Position numbers and translations under genes: made by a program. A stretch of DNA of 64,000 bases, from NCBI GenBank assembly GCA_963801715.1, contig CAWDGB010000015.1, forward strand, positions 128,243 through 192,242, read 5' to 3'. Below are positions 43,810 to 52,000 of this stretch, one piece after another (position 1 is the first letter of the stretch; the number at the start of each line of letters is the position of its first letter). Source of the DNA: CAVVJA01 sp963801715. Its GTDB lineage: Bacteria; Actinomycetota; Actinomycetes; Mycobacteriales; Jatrophihabitantaceae. The notes beneath the pieces are model-generated. The model was not told the DNA's origin, searched no databases, and saw only the letters and a program-made list of their open reading frames with translations.

Positions 43810-44826
43810 TCAGGCGTGCACGCCCTGGATCGCGAACCGCTCCACGGTCTGCAAGTGCCCACCCGTCGTGGCGACGATCGTGAGCACTGTTCCCGCGGGT
43901 GCCGAGAACGGAACCGACAAGGCCCACGCGGTGCCGTTGCCTCCGGCGGGCTGGCAGCAGGACCCGCCAACCGCCGATGAGCTGCCGAGGCTGCGCACCG
44001 TGACCCGAATGTTCTCGTCGACGCCGGTGATGTGGCCGCCGACCAGCATCGGCGACTGCACCTGGGACCCGTAGGCCGGCTGTTCGAGGGAGAAGGTCGT
44101 GTCGTCGCTTCCGACGACCTCCCACGGCGAATCGGCGTCCGGACCGAATCGCACCAGGAAGAGCACGGCCGAGGTGTGCGCAGCCCCGTTCGGGTCGCGG
44201 TAGCCGACGCCCACGTAGGTGCCCTCCGACGTCACCCGAGTTGAGGTCACGAGGTTGATCTCGGTCAGGCCGAGATATCCCTGGGTGAACGACAGCGCGG
44301 TCTGGCTGGGATCGGCGTGCCAGGGCTGGACCCCGCTGCTGCGATGCGCTACCTGCCAGGCCTGTGCAGATGCGAGGTTGGCAAACGGCCAGAGCGGCTG
44401 ATAGCCGAACTCGTACGCCGGAGCAGGTACCGGCGGCGCTGGCAGCGTCGCAGACGTCGGGGCCGAGACGGTCGGCGCTGGGGACGTCGGCGCGCCGGTG
44501 GTCGGCGACTGATGCGGCACGCTCGGCGAAGGAGCCGGCGACGGAAGCGTCGGCGTAATTGTGCTCGGCGTGACAGCTGGTGAGGCGTGATGGTGATCGG
44601 AGCGGACCGTCAGCGCGATCGACGTGCCGATGGCGAGCGCTGCCACCGCAGCCGCCGCGAGCGCCGGCGTAATCCAGCGGCGGCGCGCCGTGGAGATGTC
44701 GATCACGTCGCCAATGGGCTGGATCTCGTCGCTCGGCGGCTCAGCCAGACGAAGTGAGGATTCGGTGACGGTATCGGCTCGGGCCGCGTATGCCGCGCGC
44801 AGCCGATCCTCGATGTCGCGGCTCAT
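43810..44826 (-). CDS. Membrane protein coupled to SigE-family sigma factor (putative anti-sigma)
   Basis: 338 residues. A 50-residue cytosolic N-terminus (DIEDRLRAAYAARADTV), one transmembrane helix (about 51-72), a Pro/Ser/Thr-rich spacer (about 80-135), and an extracellular part whose last 90 residues look like a Gmad2/immunoglobulin-like beta domain (GGHITGVDENIRVTVRSLG ... WALSVPFSAPAGTVLTIVA). The start overlaps the sigma factor stop (ATGA). One-helix topology and linkage fit an anti-sigma factor, but the N-terminal segment lacks a recognisable ASD or zinc motif. Confidence 0.75.
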   Translation of the reverse strand: MSRDIEDRLRAAYAARADTVTESSLRLAEPPSDEIQPIGDVIDISTARRRWITPALAAAAVAALAIGTSIALTVRSDHHHASPAVTPSTITPTLPSPAPSPSVPHQSPTTGAPTSPAPTVSAPTSATLPAPPVPAPAYEFGYQPLWPFANLASAQAWQVAHRSSGVQPWHADPSQTALSFTQGYLGLTEINLVTSTRVTSEGTYVGVGYRDPNGAAHTSAVLFLVRFGPDADSPWEVVGSDDTTFSLEQPAYGSQVQSPMLVGGHITGVDENIRVTVRSLGSSSAVGGSCCQPAGGNGTAWALSVPFSAPAGTVLTIVATTGGHLQTVERFAIQGVHA

Positions 44827-45338
44827 CGTTCGCTACCCTTCATGATCGTTTCTAATTTGTCGATCGCGCGGCTGGCCTGGGATTTGACTGCGCCACGCGA
44901 TATGCCAAGGGTCTGTGCGATCTCGGCTTCGGTCAGGTTGGACCAGTACCGCAGCACAAGAATCTCCTGCTGGCGCCGGGGCAAGCCACGGACGGCGCGG
45001 AGCACCGTACGGTGTTCCTCGGCCAGCAGCACGGCCGAGTCGGCCTCCTCGGGATATTCCGGAGTTGTCCGGCGCTGCAGAAAGCGCCGCTGCGTGCCCC
45101 GCCGTCGGAGGGCTGACCGCGCTCCGTTGACAACCGCGGTCCGGAGATAACCCACCGCGGCCTCTGGATCCCGGACCTGGCTCCGGTGCCGGTGTAAGCC
45201 GACGAAGGCATCCTGCACGACGTCTTCGGCGCTCGCCTGGTCGTCCACCAGCAGTACCGCGAGCCGGACCAGAGCGAGCCGATGCGTCGCGTACAGCATC
45301 GACACCGCGTTCTCATCGAGCCCAGCGGTCCCGCGCAT
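44823..45338 (-). CDS. SigE-family (ECF-like) RNA polymerase sigma factor
   Basis: 171 residues from ATG 45338 (an in-frame start at 45398 would add 20). Region 2: YATHRLALVRLAVLLVDDQASAEDVVQDAFVGLHRH. Region 4: LPRRQQEILVLRYWSNLTEAEIAQTLGISRGAVKSQASRAIDKL. This actinobacterial SigE/SigM family normally has the downstream membrane partner seen here. Target genes unknown; the 111-bp region upstream may hold an autoregulated promoter, none identified. Confidence 0.88.
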   Translation of the reverse strand: MRGTAGLDENAVSMLYATHRLALVRLAVLLVDDQASAEDVVQDAFVGLHRHRSQVRDPEAAVGYLRTAVVNGARSALRRRGTQRRFLQRRTTPEYPEEADSAVLLAEEHRTVLRAVRGLPRRQQEILVLRYWSNLTEAEIAQTLGISRGAVKSQASRAIDKLETIMKGSER

Positions 45339-45449
45339 TACCCCGGTTCCCCCACCCAAGCCAAGCCGAGAGCGGCTTGCGGCCGTTATTGCGCTCATAT
45401 TCCAAGGACGCGTGAGCCGCCGCTAGGTTGCGTGTCGCCGACGACGAAG

Positions 45450-46073
45450 TCAGCGTGGGCCGAATTGCCGATCGCCGGCGTCTCCGAGACCCGGCACTAT
45501 GAAGGCGTTGGCGTCGAGGCCCTCGTCCACACTGGCCGTGAACAATCGTGCGGCAAGACCGCTGTCGGCGATCCGGGCTACGCCCTCGGGCGCGGCCAAC
45601 GCGCACACCACGGTGACGTCGACCGCGCCACGCGCCGCGAGCAGCTGCAGGCTGTGCAGCAGCGAGCCCCCGGTCGCGAGCATCGGATCGAGCACAAGCA
45701 CGGATCGGCCGGTCAGCGAGTCGGGCAGCGACGCCATGTAAGGAGTCGGCTCGTGGGTCGTCTCGTCTCGGGCGAGCCCGACGAATCCCATCTGCGACTC
45801 CGGCAGCAGGTTGAACGCCGCCTCGGCCATGCCCAAGCCGGCCCGCAGCACCGGCACCAGCAGCGGGGGGTCGGCAAGCGTGCTTCCCGTCGCCGGCCCG
45901 ATCGGGGTGATCACCCGGACATCCGTCGACGCCAGGTTGCGGGTCGCCTCATAGACGAGCAGGGTGGCCAGCTCGCGGAGCGCCGCGCGGAACTCGGCGT
46001 TGCTGCTGCGCTCGTCGCGCATGACCGTGAGCCGCGACCGCACGATGGGATGATCGACGACGACGGTCTCCAC
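45450..46073 (-). CDS. upp: Uracil phosphoribosyltransferase
   Basis: 207 residues. Converts uracil plus PRPP to UMP. PRPP-binding VLVLDPMLATGGSLLHSL, flexible-loop and dimer region VPVLRAGLGMAEA, and the C-terminal uracil-binding FIVPGLGDAGDRQFG. GTG start with TAGGGT 8 nt upstream (leaderless). Divergent from deoC with only 42 bp between starts. Confidence 0.94.
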   Translation of the reverse strand: METVVVDHPIVRSRLTVMRDERSSNAEFRAALRELATLLVYEATRNLASTDVRVITPIGPATGSTLADPPLLVPVLRAGLGMAEAAFNLLPESQMGFVGLARDETTHEPTPYMASLPDSLTGRSVLVLDPMLATGGSLLHSLQLLAARGAVDVTVVCALAAPEGVARIADSGLAARLFTASVDEGLDANAFIVPGLGDAGDRQFGPR

Positions 46074-46081
46074 GAAGCCAC

Positions 46082-46087
46082 ACCCTA
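46082..46087 (-). promoter_or_regulatory. -10 box, leaderless upp
   Basis: TAGGGT on the minus strand, 8 nt before the upp GTG. Back to back with the deoC -10 box in a 42-bp spacer. Confidence 0.5.
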
Positions 46088-46103
46088 TCTGCGTCCGACG
46101 ATC

Positions 46104-46109
46104 TAGTCT
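46104..46109 (+). promoter_or_regulatory. -10 box, leaderless deoC
   Basis: TAGTCT, 6 nt before the deoC ATG at 46116. Confidence 0.5.
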
Positions 46110-46115
46110 GAGGCG

Positions 46116-47069
46116 ATGAGCTCCACTCTCAGCGGGCTCGATCTGCGGGACGTCACCCGCGACGACGCTGCGCTACGGCGGTTCCTGTCCGGTTTGCCCG
46201 GCGTCGATCAGGTGGGCGCGGAAGCGCGCGCGGCCGGACTGGCGACCCGCAGCATCAAGACCACGGCCAAGGCCTGGGCGATCGACGCAGCGATCTCCAT
46301 GGTCGACCTCACGACCCTCGAAGGCGCCGACACACCGGGGAAGGTGCGGTCGCTGTGCGCGAAAGCCGTGCATCCCGATCCCAGCGATCTCACGACGCCC
46401 GCCGTTGCTGCCGTCTGCGTCTACCCTGACCTCGTCGAAACCGCGGTCAACGCCCTACGGGGCACGACCGTGCAGGTAGCGAGCGTGGCCACGGCGTTTC
46501 CGTCCGGCCGAGCCCCCCTCCCGACGAAGCTCGCGGACGTGCGCGATGCCGTCGCCGCCGGAGCTACCGAGATCGACATGGTTATCGACCGTGGCGCGTT
46601 CCTAGCCGGCCGCTACCTGCAGGTCTACGAAGAGATCGTCGCGACCCGGGAGGCCTCCGGCTCGGCGCACCTGAAGGTCATCCTGGAAACCGGCGAGCTC
46701 GCCACGCTGGACGCCGTGCGCCGTGCGTCATGGTTGGCGTTGCTCGCGGGCGGCGACTTCATCAAGACCTCGACCGGCAAGATCACACCGGCCGCGACGC
46801 CTCCCGCTGCTCTGGTGATGCTCGAAGCCGTGCGGGACTTCGCGCAGACCACCTACGAATTGCGGGGGGTGAAGCTCGCAGGCGGAATTCGCACCAGCAA
46901 GGAGGCGATTCGCTATCTGGTGATGGTCAACGAAATCGCTGGCGAGCAGTGGCTCGACCCTTCGCTATTTAGATTCGGGGCATCGAGCCTGTTGAACGAT
47001 TTGTTGCTCCAACGGCACAAACTCCGCACCGGTGCCTACGACGGCGCCGACTACGTAACCCTGGACTGA
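46116..47069 (+). CDS. deoC: Deoxyribose-phosphate aldolase
   Basis: 317 residues, the longer DeoC type. Class I aldolase cleaving deoxyribose-5-phosphate into acetaldehyde and glyceraldehyde-3-phosphate. Seen: VDLTTLEGADTPGKV, VCVYPDLVETA, FPSGRAPLPTKLADVRDAVAAGATEIDMVI, LKVILETGEL, the Schiff-base Lys in GDFIKTSTGK and the proton-relay Lys in GVKLAGGIRTS. Two aldehyde dehydrogenase genes follow at 5 bp, well placed to oxidise the acetaldehyde. Confidence 0.94.
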   Translation: MSSTLSGLDLRDVTRDDAALRRFLSGLPGVDQVGAEARAAGLATRSIKTTAKAWAIDAAISMVDLTTLEGADTPGKVRSLCAKAVHPDPSDLTTPAVAAVCVYPDLVETAVNALRGTTVQVASVATAFPSGRAPLPTKLADVRDAVAAGATEIDMVIDRGAFLAGRYLQVYEEIVATREASGSAHLKVILETGELATLDAVRRASWLALLAGGDFIKTSTGKITPAATPPAALVMLEAVRDFAQTTYELRGVKLAGGIRTSKEAIRYLVMVNEIAGEQWLDPSLFRFGASSLLNDLLLQRHKLRTGAYDGADYVTLD

Positions 47070-47074
47070 TCGAC

Positions 47075-48505
47075 ATGCCAGCTTTCGAGTACGCCCCCGC
47101 ACCGGAATCCCGCGATGTCGCGAGACTTCGAGCCTCCTATGGCATCTTCGTTGACGGCCGGTTCCGGGCCGGAGCCGGCGAGGCCATCAAGACCGTCAAC
47201 CCGGCGAACGAGGAGCCGCTCGCCGAGGTCGCTGAAGCCGGCCCCGCCGACGTGGATGATGCCGTCCGGGCGGCACGCACCGCCTTCGATGGCGCATGGG
47301 GCCGGATGCCGGGCCGAGAGCGAGCCAAATACCTGTTCCGCATCGCTCGCGCTATCCAAGAGCGAGCTCGCGAGCTAGCCGTGCTGGAATCGCTGGACAA
47401 CGGCAAACCCATCCGTGAGTCGCGCGACGTCGACGTTCCGTTGGCGGCGGCCCATTTCTTCTACTACGCCGGATGGGCCGACAAGCTGGAGCACGCCGGC
47501 TTCGGGCCTCGACCGCGACCGATCGGCGTGGCGGGGCAAGTCATCCCCTGGAACTTCCCCCTGCTCATGGCCGCCTGGAAGATCGCGCCCGCCCTCGCGA
47601 CGGGGAACACGGTCGTGCTCAAGCCGGCCGAGACCACGCCGCTGACGGCGTTGACGCTCGCCGAGATCATCGCCGAGGCCGACCTGCCTGCCGGCACCGT
47701 CAACATCCTGGCCGGTGGTCCCTCGATCGGTCAGGCCATCGTCGACCACGACGGCATCGACAAGATCGCGTTCACGGGCTCAACGGAGGTCGGTAAGGCC
47801 ATCCAACGGGCCGTGGCCGGCACCGGCAAGCGACTCTCCCTGGAGCTGGGCGGCAAAGCGGCGAACATCGTGTTCGACGACGCTGCGCTCGACCAGGCTG
47901 TCGAGGGCATAGTCAACGGGATCTTCTTCAACCAGGGCCACGTGTGCTGCGCGGGATCGCGCCTGCTGGTCCAGGAATCTGTGGTCGACGATGTGATCGC
48001 AGCATTGCACCGCAGACTGACCACGCTGCGACTGGGCGACCCGCTGGACAAGAACACCGATATCGGCGCGATCAACTCGGCCGCCCAACTCGCGCGCATC
48101 CGCGAGCTGACTGACGCCGGCGAGGAGGAGGGCGCAACGCGTTGGTCGCCGCCTTGCGAGTTGCCCGATCGCGGGTTCTGGTTCGCTCCGACCGTGTTCA
48201 CCAACGTCAGCCAGGCCCATCGCATCGCCCGGGATGAGATATTCGGACCAGTGCTGTCCGTGCTGACATTCCGGACTCCGGCCGAAGCCGTCGAGAAGGC
48301 CAACAACACGCCGTATGGGCTCTCGGCCGGTATCTGGACCGAAAAGGGATCGCGCATCCTGTCCATCGCCGGGAAGCTCCGCGCCGGAGTCGTATGGGCG
48401 AATACGTTCAACCGCTTCGACCCGGGATCGCCTTTCGGCGGCTACCAGGAGTCGGGCTTCGGCCGCGAAGGTGGCCGGCACGGTCTGGGCCCGTACCTTG
48501 CCTAG
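47075..48505 (+). CDS. Aldehyde dehydrogenase
   Basis: 476 residues, full-length ALDH. NAD-binding GQVIPWNFPLLMAAWKIAPAL, GSTEVGKAI, general-base Glu in LSLELGGKAANIVF, catalytic Cys in FFNQGHVCCAGSRL, and the C-terminal EIFGPVLSVLTF and NTPYGLSAGIWT. Follows deoC by 5 bp; the likely substrate by context is acetaldehyde from deoxyribose cleavage. No signal peptide. Confidence 0.92.
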   Translation: MPAFEYAPAPESRDVARLRASYGIFVDGRFRAGAGEAIKTVNPANEEPLAEVAEAGPADVDDAVRAARTAFDGAWGRMPGRERAKYLFRIARAIQERARELAVLESLDNGKPIRESRDVDVPLAAAHFFYYAGWADKLEHAGFGPRPRPIGVAGQVIPWNFPLLMAAWKIAPALATGNTVVLKPAETTPLTALTLAEIIAEADLPAGTVNILAGGPSIGQAIVDHDGIDKIAFTGSTEVGKAIQRAVAGTGKRLSLELGGKAANIVFDDAALDQAVEGIVNGIFFNQGHVCCAGSRLLVQESVVDDVIAALHRRLTTLRLGDPLDKNTDIGAINSAAQLARIRELTDAGEEEGATRWSPPCELPDRGFWFAPTVFTNVSQAHRIARDEIFGPVLSVLTFRTPAEAVEKANNTPYGLSAGIWTEKGSRILSIAGKLRAGVVWANTFNRFDPGSPFGGYQESGFGREGGRHGLGPYLA

Positions 48506-49373
48506 CCGGACCACCAGCGACCGGCTCCGGGTACGCAAGACGTACAAGCTGTACGTCGGCGGGGCCTTCCCGCGCTCGGAGTCGGGTCGGTCCTACCCGG
48601 TGACCAGTCCGGCCGGCGAGCTGCTCGCCCACGCGGCTCAGGCCTCGCGCAAGGACGTCCGGGACGCAGTCGTCGCCGCCCGCAAGGCGTTCCCGGGCTG
48701 GTCCGCGGCGACGGCGTACAACCGCGGCCAAGTGTTGTACCGGATCGCGGAAATGCTGGACGGGCGCCGCGAGCAGTTTGCCGCGGAGGTGCGGAACGCC
48801 GAAGGTGGCAGTCCCGCAGCCGCTGTCGCAACGGTGGCGCAGGCCATCGACCGATGGGTGTGGTATGCCGGCTGGGCCGACAAGTACGCCCAGGTCACCG
48901 GGAGCGCTAACCCGGTCGCCGGGCCGTATTTCAACTTTTCGCTGCCCGAGCCCACCGGTGTGGTCGGCGCTCTCGCGCCGCAGGAGTCCAGCCTCCTCGG
49001 TCTTGTCTCCGTGCTCGCCCCGATCATCACAACCGGGAACACGACCGTCGTCGTAGCCTCGCGTGAGCGGCCGCTCCCGGCCGTGTCGCTCACCGAGGTC
49101 CTGGCCACGTCTGACCTCCCGGGCGGGGTCGTCAACCTGCTAACCGGCTACCCCGCAGAACTCGCACCGTGGCTCGCCAGCCACCGCGACGTCAACGCGG
49201 TCGACCTCACCGGCGTCGACCCCGCCGATCGCCCAGCCCTGCAGCAGGCGGCCGCGGACAACGTCAAGCGCGTCTACGCGCCCGTAGACGAGGACTGGCG
49301 GTCCGATCCGAGCACCGCCCGGCTGGCCGCGTTCGTCGAGACCAAAACGGTGTGGCATCCGGTCGGAATCTGA
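48498..49373 (+). CDS. Truncated (half-length) aldehyde dehydrogenase-like protein
   Basis: About 291 residues from TTG 48498, which overlaps the end of the first ALDH gene; a GTG slightly downstream is possible. Contains only the N-terminal cofactor-binding half: YVGGAFPRSESGRSYPVTSPAGE, VVAARKAFPGWSAATAYNRGQVLYRIAEML, WYAGWADKYAQV, PEPTGVVGALAPQESSLLGLVSVLAPI. The catalytic Cys and C-terminal half are absent; the end (FVETKTVWHPVG) is well formed, with no downstream remnant in another frame. Probably a real short paralogue partnering the full enzyme, not a fresh truncation. Confidence 0.8.
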   Translation: MPSRTTSDRLRVRKTYKLYVGGAFPRSESGRSYPVTSPAGELLAHAAQASRKDVRDAVVAARKAFPGWSAATAYNRGQVLYRIAEMLDGRREQFAAEVRNAEGGSPAAAVATVAQAIDRWVWYAGWADKYAQVTGSANPVAGPYFNFSLPEPTGVVGALAPQESSLLGLVSVLAPIITTGNTTVVVASRERPLPAVSLTEVLATSDLPGGVVNLLTGYPAELAPWLASHRDVNAVDLTGVDPADRPALQQAAADNVKRVYAPVDEDWRSDPSTARLAAFVETKTVWHPVGI

Positions 49374-49408
49374 CCTGCCCGGTGACAACCGCGCCAGCGA
49401 CAGCACGT

Positions 49409-49414
49409 TAGGTT
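49409..49414 (+). promoter_or_regulatory. -10 box, leaderless gene at 49421
   Basis: TAGGTT, 6 nt before the ATG. Confidence 0.5.
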
Positions 49415-49420
49415 TCCGGT

Positions 49421-50461
49421 ATGGCCAGCCCACTCGACGCGTCCATCGTCCCGATCACTCTCACCGTGAACGGGCGGATCGGGCTCACCCTCTACGCGCC
49501 GCCGTGGGAGGACGAGGACGGAGAGCAGTGGCAGGGCTTCCTTGGCGATGGCGCCAAGATCGTGCTTTACCCGAATACGACAGAACTCGCGAAGTTCATC
49601 GCCTCCGGCGATGAGAACGACCTCTCCGACCATCCGGCTTGGGGTCGCGTGCAGCGGCTGACGCCGGATCAGCTGCGCCCCGGACCGGATGACGCGTACG
49701 ACCTCGACGCGGTGTACGAGTGGGCAGGCGGCGAGCCCGACCCGGTGCACGTATCGGCGCTTGCCAACTCGGTCGACATGGTGACCAGGATCGCCGACTG
49801 CTGCGACGACGGCGCGCTGCGGCGGCTGGTTGGCAACACGCCGGAGTACGAGCTCCTGGTCAGCGACGATGTCAGCTACCACGGCAAGGAAGGTCGACGA
49901 GAATGGAACGCGCTCGGAGACGTGATCGCCGAGACGTGGGAGCGGGCGATGACTCGCGTGCAGCGTTGGCTCGCCTGGCGCGGTGACTTCTCCGCCACCG
50001 ATCTCGAGGCCGAGACGGTATGGGACCGGGTCGGCGCCGAGCCAATCCAGCTCGTGTTGCCCGCGGGCACATTTCTCACGGTGCGTGCAGAAGCGGAGAC
50101 CAACAGTGACGATCGGGACGAGCCGGAGGTGCTGTTCCTCGGCTCCGACGGCACGATCGCGGTCTTCGCCGACGTCGCCGGCCTGGCTCGGTACTGCCGC
50201 ACGGCCGAGGAGCACGAACTGACGCGCCTGCAGTGGTGGTCAGAACTCGCAGACGAGCCGGACGACGAGGTCTTCACGCCGGCCCTCGACGCGAGCTACG
50301 ACCTGCGAACGGTGACCGCCCGCGCAGCTGAACTGCTCCGCGAACTGGTCGACTTCTGCGAACTCGACGCCGAGGAGTCCGACCTGGAGGATCCGATCGA
50401 TCAGGCCGATTGGGATCGGATCGTGTTCGAGCTCGAGACGTGCCTGGAGCGCCAGGACTGA
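49421..50461 (+). CDS. Acidic conserved actinobacterial protein of unknown function
   Basis: 346 residues, strongly acidic, soluble, no signal or membrane helix. Two similar halves seem present: an N half VPITLTVNGRIGLTLYAPPWEDEDGEQWQGFLGDGAKIVLYPNTTELAKFI, and a C half QLVLPAGTFLTVRAEAE ... EVLFLGSDGTIAVFADVAGLARY, each a beta strand pair followed by an acidic helix. Such proteins are sometimes labelled 'primosomal protein' without evidence. It has its own leaderless promoter. Function unknown. Confidence 0.8.
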   Translation: MASPLDASIVPITLTVNGRIGLTLYAPPWEDEDGEQWQGFLGDGAKIVLYPNTTELAKFIASGDENDLSDHPAWGRVQRLTPDQLRPGPDDAYDLDAVYEWAGGEPDPVHVSALANSVDMVTRIADCCDDGALRRLVGNTPEYELLVSDDVSYHGKEGRREWNALGDVIAETWERAMTRVQRWLAWRGDFSATDLEAETVWDRVGAEPIQLVLPAGTFLTVRAEAETNSDDRDEPEVLFLGSDGTIAVFADVAGLARYCRTAEEHELTRLQWWSELADEPDDEVFTPALDASYDLRTVTARAAELLRELVDFCELDAEESDLEDPIDQADWDRIVFELETCLERQD

Positions 50462-50522
50462 CGACCGGCGCCTGCATACTCTGGCGATCCGGTCTCTTCG
50501 ATTCGCTTGCGATAGTTGCGCA

Positions 50523-51788
50523 GTGCTGATGCGGAATGTGCGCCAGGGTGCAGCGGGCGCCCTGCTCGCCCTGATCGTCACCGCGTGCTCGACTGTCGAC
50601 AACGGCTCCGGCCAGTCGTCCTTCGGATCGCCCAGCGGGCCGTCATCGAGTTCGCCCAGCGGCACCGCCCAAGTGAGCCGGCAGCCGAGCGATGCACCGA
50701 ATTCCTCACCGAAAACGTCGCGGACCTCCTCGCCGGGCCGCGGGCCGACGCCCGATGCCGCCCGCCGGATCCTCGCCCAGATGTCACTTGCCGAGCGGGT
50801 CGGACAGCTGTTCATGGTCAACGCAACCGCCTCGGCGCTCGACCCCAGCGCGGTGACGGCGGTGACCCGATACCACATCGGGTCGCTGTACCTGGCCGGT
50901 CAGACGAGCCGGTCCGTGCAGCAGACGGCGGCAATCACGGCGGCGCTGCAGCGCCAGGTGGGTTCCGGGCCACGATTGTTCATCTCGGCCGACCAGGAAG
51001 GCGGCGAGGTCCAGCGCTTCACCGGTCCCGGCTTCTCGGCCATGCCCACCGCACTAGTCCAGGGCACCATGGCGCCCGCGACGCTTCGGGCCCGGGCCAC
51101 CGAGTGGGGCAACCAGCTCGCCGCCGCCGGAGTCAACCTCGACCTGGCTCCGGTGCTCGACACCGTGCCCGGCGCCGCGGCCGCCGGGCGGAACCCGCCG
51201 ATCGGTGGGTTCGAGCGCGAATTCGGCTACGACCCAGCGACGGTTACCGCGCACGGTGTCGCCGTCCTGCAAGGGCTGGCTGCCGCCGGGGTGGCGACCA
51301 GCGTGAAGCACTTCCCAGGCTTAGGCCGAGTAACGGCCAACACCGACACGTCGAGCGGCGTCGTCGACTCGGTCACTACCCGACATGATCCCTATCTTGC
51401 CCCGTTTGCCGCGGCCAGCAACGCCGGGACCCCGTTCGTGATGATGTCGACCGCGGTCTACGCGCAGATCGACCCGGACAATCCGGCCGCCTTCTCGCCG
51501 ACCATCGTGCAAGGCATGCTCCGCGGTGATCTCGGCTTCCACGGCGTCATACTCAGCGACGATCTCGGGAGCGCCCGACAGGTCGCGTCCGTCTCGGTGC
51601 CCGACCGCGCGCTGCGGTTCCTCGCCGCCGGCGGCGACCTGGTGCTCACCCTCGACAACAGCCAAACCGCCGCCATGGTCGGCGCCGTTCTCGCCCGCGC
51701 CCAGGCTGACCCGCGCTTCCGCGGGCAGGTCGATGCCTCGGCGCTGCGGGTGCTGCTCGCCAAGCAACACCTCGGGCTGCTTCGCTGA
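50523..51788 (+). CDS. GH3 beta-N-acetylhexosaminidase-type lipoprotein (LpqI/NagZ-like)
   Basis: 421 residues (GTG 50523 or ATG 50529). Lipoprotein signal with lipobox-like LIVTAC (Cys about 22), then a Ser/Pro/Gly linker (about 25-75) and one GH3 domain: MSLAERVGQLFMV, ISADQEGGEVQRF, NLDLAPVLD, KHFPGLGRVTANTDTSSG, and nucleophile Asp in GVILSDDLGSA. Like mycobacterial LpqI, it lacks the His of the classical NagZ KHFPGHGDT..SH loop. Expected role is cleaving GlcNAc-containing muropeptides or glycans outside the cell. Confidence 0.87.
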   Translation: MLMRNVRQGAAGALLALIVTACSTVDNGSGQSSFGSPSGPSSSSPSGTAQVSRQPSDAPNSSPKTSRTSSPGRGPTPDAARRILAQMSLAERVGQLFMVNATASALDPSAVTAVTRYHIGSLYLAGQTSRSVQQTAAITAALQRQVGSGPRLFISADQEGGEVQRFTGPGFSAMPTALVQGTMAPATLRARATEWGNQLAAAGVNLDLAPVLDTVPGAAAAGRNPPIGGFEREFGYDPATVTAHGVAVLQGLAAAGVATSVKHFPGLGRVTANTDTSSGVVDSVTTRHDPYLAPFAAASNAGTPFVMMSTAVYAQIDPDNPAAFSPTIVQGMLRGDLGFHGVILSDDLGSARQVASVSVPDRALRFLAAGGDLVLTLDNSQTAAMVGAVLARAQADPRFRGQVDASALRVLLAKQHLGLLR

Positions 51789-51948
51789 ACGGTGTCGGCG
51801 GTAGCGCTTCACCGGCAATTGCCTACAGAACGGCCGGCTGTGGGCACGGACCGGACACGACATGCTGCGGACTGTCGCGGAACGGCAGCTGATGCGTCCG
51901 GGGTGAGAATCGGCGCGCTGGCATTGGCCTACAAACCACTCGCCCGGT

Positions 51949-51969
51949 GGTATCGCTTTCGGCGATACC
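51949..51969. repeat. Short perfect inverted repeat upstream of YihY-type gene
   Basis: GGTATCGC and GCGATACC arms (8 bp) with a 5-nt loop, in the 212-bp stretch between the lipoprotein stop and the next start. Could be an operator or a weak terminator. No other feature is evident in this gap. Confidence 0.4.
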
Positions 51970-52000
51970 CTCGTGGGGGCAACACCCCGTCGGCGATCGG

